Source: CAKSHP01 sp045636325 (lineage in GTDB: Bacteria; Bacillota; Clostridia; UBA1381; UMGS1253). From it: a stretch of 64,000 nucleotides of DNA. Positions within the stretch are counted from its first letter, which is position 1. Each line of letters begins with the position of its first letter. The stretch is taken from the NCBI GenBank assembly GCA_045636325.1, contig JAZTXH010000008.1:62001-126000 (forward strand), given 5' to 3'. Below are positions 58,804 through 64,000 of this stretch, in pieces. The notes under the pieces are model-generated. The model was not told where the DNA came from, did not search any database, and saw only the letters and a program-made list of their open reading frames with translations. A program made the translations under genes and the position numbers.

Positions 58804-60255
58804 TTATTTTTTATATAAATCCAGTATGATTTTTTGCAGTTGATTTACAATAAACGGAATAAAAGCCATAGATATTACAAGTAACCATGCACTTGCTGAA
58901 ATCGGAGTTGTAGCATTATAAATCAGTGCTGTTACAGTAATTACTGCTGAAATTCCTGCCAGAAATGAAATGGCAGTAAATTTATTTGTTAAAAGACCAA
59001 TAATAAATATATTTTTTTCGCTTCTCATGTTAACAGAATACAACAAAACAGATATAATATAAGTATTTATACACATAATATTTGCGCAACTTTTAGAAAA
59101 ATTTATACTTGAAAGCATAAAAATTATAAAGCATATGATACTTAACAGAAGCCCGTCAAGAAATATATTGCCCAATCGTTCGCGAAATAAAAAATAATTA
59201 TTATTTTCCTGAATGTTATCAAGTATTAATATACTGGGAGGAAGAATTTCACAAATTAAATTTGCAAAAAGCAACATCACAGGCGAAAAAGGTAATTCTC
59301 TGCAGAAAAATATGCAAAGAAAAGATGCTAATATTTTTGCTATAGATAAAGTAATCATATATGATATACATTTTTTATATCGATTGTAAAGTAAACTGAT
59401 TGAATGTGTAATGGTCGAAATATATCTTACATCTTTTTCAGGAATATTAAAATCAGCGGCTCTTGTAACGGAAATTTTGCAGCACAAAGCAGACATTTCT
59501 TTTTCACTGACAAGAATATAATTTTTGTTTAAAAGTCTTATGATGCTTAAAAGTGAACTTATATTTGTATTGGGAAACACATAGATTCTATTTTTTTCAA
59601 AAGAGGATAAATTAGTTTTATCCATGCTTGAAAATACAGAATTTTCACTTAAAAACGGCAATTTTGTTTTAAGTTGTTCTTGCGTTAAGTCAGAAGTTAG
59701 AAGAATTGTTCTAACTTCGCACAATTCGTTTAATAAATTTAAATTTGTAAAATTTTCGATTTTATCTATAATGAGAAGTTTGCTGTTATAAATATCATAG
59801 GTTGATTCAGGATTGCAAAGATAAATTTTATTGCGCTTGAATTCTGCATCCGTTCTAAAAAAAGAGATAAGGGAGAAAAGAAGAAAATTTAATGGAAAAA
59901 CGGCATAAAGAAGTGCAAACAAATAAATTATTATTTTGTTTACAGTAACACAAGAAGAATAATAATTCATTATAAACAAAAATATACATGTGAGTAAGAA
60001 AGCAAAGCTTAACAAGATTGTTTGCCTTAGAGAAATTTTAAAAATATCACAAAAATTTTTTCCGTATCTTTTATTATACAGCTTAAGTAATATAGACTGG
60101 ACTATCAAAATGATTGTTGTATATAATACAGAAGCTGAAAAAAAAGAAAGATAACTTTTTTTACCTGAAATAAAAAAGTATATTAAGAAAATACTCGTAT
60201 AAATGTATGGCAAAATATATATCTTAGTTGAGAGTTTTTTAGTGTTCATATGCAT
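58804..60255 (-). CDS. Degenerate P-type ATPase-like membrane protein lacking A and N domains
   Basis: 483 residues, with four hydrophobic segments before residue 130 and about six in the last 200. Features follow a P2-type ATPase in order: FPLNFLLFSL at the place of the PEGL helix, FKRNKIYLC (like KRNAIVRK), LLIIDKIENFT (in place of DKTGTLT), EVRTILLTSDLTQE (in place of the TGD motif), ADFNIPEKDV (in place of ADIGIAMG), and YKKCISYMITLSIAKILAS with LLFANLICEILPPSIL (like the TM5-TM6 region). The phosphorylation Asp remains but TGT is lost, and the actuator and nucleotide domains are absent. It cannot be a normal pump. It follows no operon partner and lies just upstream of the DUF421 gene. 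Confidence 0.65.
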   Translation of the reverse strand: MHMNTKKLSTKIYILPYIYTSIFLIYFFISGKKSYLSFFSASVLYTTIILIVQSILLKLYNKRYGKNFCDIFKISLRQTILLSFAFLLTCIFLFIMNYYSSCVTVNKIIIYLFALLYAVFPLNFLLFSLISFFRTDAEFKRNKIYLCNPESTYDIYNSKLLIIDKIENFTNLNLLNELCEVRTILLTSDLTQEQLKTKLPFLSENSVFSSMDKTNLSSFEKNRIYVFPNTNISSLLSIIRLLNKNYILVSEKEMSALCCKISVTRAADFNIPEKDVRYISTITHSISLLYNRYKKCISYMITLSIAKILASFLCIFFCRELPFSPVMLLFANLICEILPPSILILDNIQENNNYFLFRERLGNIFLDGLLLSIICFIIFMLSSINFSKSCANIMCINTYIISVLLYSVNMRSEKNIFIIGLLTNKFTAISFLAGISAVITVTALIYNATTPISASAWLLVISMAFIPFIVNQLQKIILDLYKK

Positions 60256-60409
60256 GTCTCCTTTATTTGTATTTATTTAAAGTATATGCAATATAATAAG
60301 AAATCTTTACCTAAAAAATTTGAAATTTAATAAGATTTAGTCATATATGAAAATTTAAGTACTGCCAATTATATGAACTGCATAAACTTAAGATATGGAG
60401 GTGGAAAAT

Positions 60410-60826
60410 ATGAGCCAAACAGGAAAAGTAAAAATAGTTACATACATATCACAAATGACGATTCCGATTGAAAATGCAAAAGTTTTTGTATATACGGAAA
60501 ACAATAATGAAAGACAACTTATTGCAGTAAGAAACACCGATAGAAATGGTGAAACAACATTGATAGAAGTAGAAACACCGAATAAATCAGAGAGTCTTGC
60601 ACCGCTTGAAAACGGGAGCGAAAATCCTTTTGCAAGTGTAAATATATTTGTAGAAGCCGAAGGATTCAGAAGTGTTTTAGTTCATGATGCACAGGTGTTT
60701 GCGGATAATGTTACACTACAAAATGTAGAAATGGTGCCATTGGGCGAACCTGCTATACGTGAGCAGGATAAAACAATAGATGTTTTTGTTACTCCTCAAT
60801 TATTGAATACACAGACAGGAGAGTGA
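60410..60826 (+). CDS. Beta-rich protein, carboxypeptidase-regulatory-like
   Basis: 138 residues, without signal peptide or membrane segment. The pattern KVKIVTYISQMTIPIENAKV, then VFVYTENNNERQLIAV, NTDRNGETTLIEV and VNIFVEAEGFRSVLVHDAQV is that of a transthyretin/carboxypeptidase-regulatory-like beta sandwich (a fold inference). ATG 60410 follows GGAGGTGG; an ATG at 60395 lies before that site. It is 4 bp upstream of a large peptidoglycan-binding protein gene and should be part of the same spore or envelope unit. Confidence 0.75.
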   Translation: MSQTGKVKIVTYISQMTIPIENAKVFVYTENNNERQLIAVRNTDRNGETTLIEVETPNKSESLAPLENGSENPFASVNIFVEAEGFRSVLVHDAQVFADNVTLQNVEMVPLGEPAIREQDKTIDVFVTPQLLNTQTGE

Positions 60827-60830
60827 TTTT

Positions 60831-62267
60831 ATGCCAACAATAATACCTTTTGTTCCTACATATATTACAGTTCATCTTGGCGCACCTGATGAAAACGCTA
60901 ATAATGTGACAGTGAGTTTTCCCGATTATATAAAAAATGTTGCATCAAGCGAAATATATCCAACATGGGATGAAAGTGCAATTTATGCCAATATTTATGC
61001 ACAGATTTCATATGCATTAAATAAGATATATACTGAGTTTTATCGAAGCAGAGGGTACGACTTTGATATAACAAATTCAACAGCTGTCGACCAGAAATTT
61101 ATATATGGAAGAAATATTTTTTCGAATATAGACAGAATTGTTGATAATATTTTCAATGATTATATAAGACGGGTAGGCTTCGCAGAGCCCTTGGCAGCAA
61201 AATACTGCGATGGCATAAATGTTACCTGTGACGGACTTTCACAATGGGGAAGTGAATCATTGGCAAATCAAGGTTATTCTTCATTTGATATACTGCAGTA
61301 TTATTATGGAAATGATATTGAGCTTGTAAATAATGCACCTGTAAGAGCAGCGGTGAGGTCATATCCCGGATATCCCATAAGCAGAGGAGATACAGGTATT
61401 TATGTAAATATTATTCAGACTGAACTGAATCAGATATCAAATCATTATCCTGCAATAGACAAAATATATCCGGTTGACGGTATATTCGGTCCTGCAACAG
61501 AAAATTCCGTAAAACAATTTCAGGAAATATTTAATTTAAATCCTGACGGCATCGTAGGAAAGGATACATGGTATAAATTAGTATATGCTTATGTGGGAAA
61601 TTTGCGATTAAATGAACTTAATTCGGAAGGTCAGCGGCTTTTTGGAGCAGAACTGTCATATCCTGATGCAATAAGCCTTGGTGACAGAGGCGAAAAAGTA
61701 TCTGACCTGCAGTTCTTCCTTGCGGTAATTTCTTCAGTTGATGGCAGAATTCCTCCTGTTGTGATAGACGGAATTTTTGGTGATGATACTGAAAATGCAG
61801 TGAGAGCTTTTCAACGTGAATACGGATTGGTTGAAAATGGAGTGGTTGATGGTCAAACATGGGATGAAATATATGACGAGTTTAAGGGTGTGGCTGACAG
61901 AGTTTATGGAGAGGAAGGCTTTGATGTAAATGGTTACCCTTATCCAGGATATGCAATAAGAGAGGGAGACGCCGGTGAAAATGTTTTAAGGATACAGAGA
62001 CAACTTAATGCAATTGCAAATTCTAATGACGCTATATCAACTGTTGCAGAGGATGGTGTTTTTGGTGCAAACACAAGACGAGCGGTAGAAGAGTTTCAAA
62101 ATTATTATGGTCTTGAAGTTGATGGAATTGTCGGCAGACAAACATGGGGAGCTATTCAACAGGTATTTTTATCGATTTTTTCAGCAGTAAATACAAGTGC
62201 AAAACAATTTCCTGGCAGTGCGCTTAAATTAGGCGATCGTGATCGATTTGAAGGAGGAAATGAATAA
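60831..62267 (+). CDS. Peptidoglycan-binding protein with SpoIID-like N-terminal domain
   Basis: 478 residues. The N-terminal 180 (YPTWDESAIYANIYAQISYA, FYRSRGYDFDITNSTAVDQ, CDGLSQWGSESLANQGYS, DILQYYYGNDIELV) resemble a SpoIID/LytB-type domain. Three PG_binding_1 repeats follow at about 185-255, 280-345 and 375-450 (for example VDGIFGPATENSVKQFQ, IDGIFGDDTENAVRAFQ, DGVFGANTRRAVEEFQ), each ending in a DG-x-VG-x-x-TW turn. No signal peptide is visible, so it may be assembled in the spore or mother cell. It overlaps the next gene by 1 bp. Confidence 0.85.
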   Translation: MPTIIPFVPTYITVHLGAPDENANNVTVSFPDYIKNVASSEIYPTWDESAIYANIYAQISYALNKIYTEFYRSRGYDFDITNSTAVDQKFIYGRNIFSNIDRIVDNIFNDYIRRVGFAEPLAAKYCDGINVTCDGLSQWGSESLANQGYSSFDILQYYYGNDIELVNNAPVRAAVRSYPGYPISRGDTGIYVNIIQTELNQISNHYPAIDKIYPVDGIFGPATENSVKQFQEIFNLNPDGIVGKDTWYKLVYAYVGNLRLNELNSEGQRLFGAELSYPDAISLGDRGEKVSDLQFFLAVISSVDGRIPPVVIDGIFGDDTENAVRAFQREYGLVENGVVDGQTWDEIYDEFKGVADRVYGEEGFDVNGYPYPGYAIREGDAGENVLRIQRQLNAIANSNDAISTVAEDGVFGANTRRAVEEFQNYYGLEVDGIVGRQTWGAIQQVFLSIFSAVNTSAKQFPGSALKLGDRDRFEGGNE

Positions 62268-62911
62268 TGGAATATTATGAATCAATGCGTGCAAGACCTG
62301 TATATAATCTTCAAACTTTTTTAAGAGGAATATCAAAAAATGACGAGCGTGTTTATCCGGTTGTGCCTGATGGAATCTATGGCGAAGATACAAAAAGAAG
62401 CGTAGAAAGTTTTCAAAACGCATATAATCTTCCTGCCACAGGTGAAGTAGATAGTGAAACATGGGGGGCAATCGTAAGAGAGTATGAAATATATGAAAGA
62501 TATTTAGAGCCTGTAAGTGGACTTAGAATAATACGAAATGACGAAATTATATTAAAAGGTGATAATCATTCGGGTATATATATTATTCAGGCCATGATTA
62601 ACTCTTTGTCTGATAAATTCTCTAATTTTAAACCTGTTGATATCAATGGAGTCTATGATGAAAAAACATCGGTTGAAATTGAAAATTTAAAATTGCTTTT
62701 TGATGTATCAGAAGAAAATATTACCAAAGAATTTATAAACAGACTTGTTGATTTGTATGAACATGTTTTGGTGTTTAAAAAAGGGTATTATGATAAATCA
62801 GTAGCGAATGAAAGTTTAGGTAATAATATAAGCAGTTCGACTGAGCAAATTAAACAAACCAATCCTAAAGTAAATGAAGAAAATAATGTAATAGTGTGGA
62901 AATTCTTTTAA
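62267..62911 (+). CDS. Peptidoglycan-binding-domain protein
   Basis: 214 residues, with one good PG_binding_1 repeat near the N-terminus (VVPDGIYGEDTKRSVESFQN, GEVDSETWGAIV) and a weak second one (about 85-150, KGDNHSGIYIIQAMINSL, DINGVYDEKTSVEIENLKL). The C-terminal tail is Asn/Ser/Gln-rich and probably disordered. The start ATG overlaps the stop codon of the previous gene (TAATG), so the three-gene unit is translationally coupled. Two terminators follow. Confidence 0.82.
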   Translation: MEYYESMRARPVYNLQTFLRGISKNDERVYPVVPDGIYGEDTKRSVESFQNAYNLPATGEVDSETWGAIVREYEIYERYLEPVSGLRIIRNDEIILKGDNHSGIYIIQAMINSLSDKFSNFKPVDINGVYDEKTSVEIENLKLLFDVSEENITKEFINRLVDLYEHVLVFKKGYYDKSVANESLGNNISSSTEQIKQTNPKVNEENNVIVWKFF

Positions 62912-62923
62912 AACAAACAACTT

Positions 62924-62973
62924 AAAACAGTTATGCAGAAATTAATTTTTAAAGTTCTGTATAACTGTTTTTT
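62924..62973 (+). terminator. Terminator of the peptidoglycan-binding cluster
   Basis: AAAACAGTTATgCAGAA pairs with TTCTGtATAACTGTTTT around a 14-base loop; T residues follow. Confidence 0.8.
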
Positions 62974-63047
62974 ACATGCAAAAAAATGATATTTTATACA
63001 GAAATCATATCATAAGATAAAGTACCTAAAACTAATAAAAATTGCTC

Positions 63048-63089
63048 AAAAACTACTTGAATACATTATGCATTTAAGTAGTTTTTATT
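63048..63089. terminator. Second terminator-like inverted repeat
   Basis: AAAAACTACTT and AAGTAGTTTTT are separated by 17 bases that can pair further in part. No gene ends here, so it is a back-up terminator or decayed sequence. Confidence 0.55.
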
Positions 63090-63126
63090 AAAAATTTAAT
63101 TTCGAACAAAAAAATAAATAAAACTC

Positions 63127-63155
63127 TTTACAAATTAAAAAAAGTATGCTATAAT
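63127..63155 (+). promoter_or_regulatory. Promoter of tRNA-Gly
   Basis: TTTACA and TATAAT are separated by 17 bp, with TGC before the -10 box. Confidence 0.8.
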
Positions 63156-63175
63156 ACTATTTGTACGTAAGAGAT

Positions 63176-63250
63176 GCGGGAGTGGCTCAGTGGTAGAGCG
63201 CCACCTTGCCAAGGTGAACGTCGCGAGTTCGAATCTCGTCTTCCGCTCCA
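63176..63250 (+). tRNA. tRNA-Gly (anticodon GCC)
   Basis: Complete cloverleaf with acceptor arm GCGGGAG/TTTCCGC-like pairing (GCGG..CCGC), D arm GCTC/GAGC, anticodon loop TTGCCAA, T arm TCGCGAGTTCGAATCTCGT and encoded CCA. It has its own promoter and terminator. Confidence 0.94.
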
Positions 63251-63285
63251 GAAAAATCCTCGTTCCATTGGAACGGGGATTTTTC
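63251..63285 (+). terminator. tRNA-Gly terminator
   Basis: GAAAAATCCtCGTTCC and GGAACGgGGATTTTTC pair over 16 positions around a 3-base loop; TTTTT is inside the 3' arm. Confidence 0.75.
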
Positions 63286-63425
63286 AGCTAAATTCGCCTA
63301 ACGGCGAGTTAAATGTGCTATCGCACGCTAAATTACTTCGTAGCTAAATTGACCTTCGGTCAGCTAATGGCGAATTTAATTTAGCTGTTTTGAAAAAACA
63401 ATTTCGCTTTGCAACTTGTTGCAAA
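63286..63425. repeat. Array of mini-hairpins with GCTAAATT spacers
   Basis: Short hairpins TCGCC-TAAC-GGCGA, GTGC-TATC-GCAC, TAC-TTC-GTA and TGACC-TTC-GGTCA are separated by copies of (A)GCTAAATT. The block is closed by GGCGAATTTAATTTAGCT, complementary to its beginning except for a five-base insertion. A further hairpin TTTGCAAC/GTTGCAAA follows at 63408-63425. It does not code for protein. Confidence 0.7.
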
Positions 63426-63466
63426 ATTTAGCTTAAATCAAAATATCTCTATGGTTCTGCTTTCCC

Positions 63467-63506
63467 AATAAAAATGCGACAATTTTAAAATTGTCGCATT
63501 TTTATT
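63467..63506 (-). terminator. Terminator of the DMT transporter gene
   Basis: A 40-bp perfect palindrome with 20-base arms (AATAAAAATGCGACAATTTT and its complement); T-runs are present on both strands. Confidence 0.85.
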
Positions 63507-63538
63507 TTATTCAATACAATTGCAACGAAGTGTAAATT

Positions 63539-64000
63539 TCATAAAGCGCCTTTCTTGCATCGCCCTTGTTCCTCTTCTAAGGTTTCACGTTTTGGTATAG
63601 TGGGTGTGAAACCTGATGTTTTGTTTTTGACGTCTGGTAATTGAATATATGTAATTGCAGCAAAGATAAGCAAACAACCGAAAATTTCTCTTAAACTCAT
63701 AATATCTTCCGGTACATACGGAGGAAGTATCCAACAAAAAATAACCGCAAAGACTGATTCAAGACTCATTAGCAAGGTTGCTGAAGTAGGATCTGTATAT
63801 TTTTGCCCGATGATTTGCAAAGTATATGCGACGCCGCATGAAAATGCTCCTGAATAAAAAATCGGAAACCAACATTTTAGAATTTCACTTATTTCAGGTT
63901 TTTCGAATATAAACATTATTGTTATATTAATTGCTGCGCACACAAAAAATTGTAAGCAGGCAAGCTTTATGCCTTCAACCTTTGGCGAGAAGTAATCGAC
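63539..64000 (-). CDS. DMT/EamA-family transporter (C-terminal part, cut by the window)
   Basis: Drug/metabolite transporter superfamily, C-terminal half. The frame stays open to the window end, so the 5' part lies beyond 64000. Hydrophobic segments and the EamA features YSGAFSCGVAYTLQIIGQKY, DPTSATLLMSLESVFAVIF and IFGCLLIFAAITYIQLPDV are visible. A hydrophilic tail of about 30 residues follows the last segment. An internal GTG at 63943 is not the true start. Substrate unknown. Confidence 0.85.
   Translation of the reverse strand, partial: VDYFSPKVEGIKLACLQFFVCAAINITIMFIFEKPEISEILKCWFPIFYSGAFSCGVAYTLQIIGQKYTDPTSATLLMSLESVFAVIFCWILPPYVPEDIMSLREIFGCLLIFAAITYIQLPDVKNKTSGFTPTIPKRETLEEEQGRCKKGAL

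Noticed and set aside
63286..63425. CRISPR array
   Set aside because: The repeated unit is about 8 bases with hairpins of unequal length and sequence; there are no 20-40-base identical repeats with spacers, and no cas genes.

Overview
The window is a low-GC chromosome segment from an endospore-forming member of the Clostridia (Firmicutes/Bacillota). Evidence: an alpha/beta-type small acid-soluble spore protein; strong AGGAGG-type ribosome binding sites; A/T-rich rho-independent terminators after most operons; near-consensus sigma-A promoters (often TTGACA-17-TATAAT); and gene orders typical of Firmicutes, namely dgt/dnaG/rpoD, obgE-yhbY-nadD-yqeK-rsfS-leuS, Asp23-DAK2(FakA-like)-recG and rplM-rpsI. 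I cannot name a species.

Layout. 1-4.6 kb: pyrimidine genes pyrF-pyrE-pyrB-pyrI, then typA. 4.7-10.5 kb (minus strand): SASP, recG, FakA-like DAK2 protein, Asp23-like protein, rmuC. 10.6-15.5 kb: FliB-like protein, polA-coaE-lytic transglycosylase. 15.6-21.8 kb: rpmE, rpsO, pnp with a long leader hairpin, an M16 peptidase, and thrS lacking the TGS domain. 21.8-26.2 kb: queT behind a preQ1-I riboswitch, then a 2-keto-3-deoxygluconate module (eda, kdgK) with a large palindromic operator, an uncharacterised barrel-like protein and an AraC regulator. 26.3-38 kb: XRE regulator, small membrane exporter, metK, rplU-rpmA, the obgE-leuS cluster, an NSS transporter and ispE. 38-44.3 kb: rpoD-dnaG, dgt, tRNA-Thr, an RluD-like pseudouridine synthase and a YbaK deacylase. 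Decayed fragments of an IS transposase and of a glycyl radical enzyme lie in this part.

44.4-53.8 kb is a 9.4-kb integrative element inserted in the 3' end of rpsI. A 14-bp direct repeat (AATAATTATCTCTT) marks both ends, and one copy forms the last codons of rpsI. Inside each end lie tandem TTGTGGTAA boxes spaced 11 bp apart, probably integrase arm sites. The element carries integrase, an Xis-like protein, ArdA antirestriction, a HUH replication/mobilisation nuclease with a TATCTTGATA nick-like site just upstream, accessory proteins, and a right-hand cargo block. That block is a structured leader RNA ending in a terminator, followed by an operon of an unknown HTH-like protein and a tyrosine-recombinase-like protein without catalytic residues. 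Two divergent-zone promoters share a TTCC-N8-GGAA box at the same 8-bp distance from the -35 box.

53.8-64 kb: rpsI-rplM, greA, an uncharacterised gene, a polysaccharide deacetylase-like lipoprotein, a DUF4363/DUF421 pair, and a remarkable membrane protein that looks like a P-type ATPase stripped of its A and N domains. A three-gene peptidoglycan-binding cluster follows, then tRNA-Gly, an array of mini-hairpins, and a DMT-type transporter cut by the window edge.

The best candidates for something undescribed are the RNA plus two-gene cargo at 51.4-53.6 kb and the skeletal P-type ATPase-like protein at 58.8-60.3 kb. All assignments come from reading motifs by eye; no database search was run.
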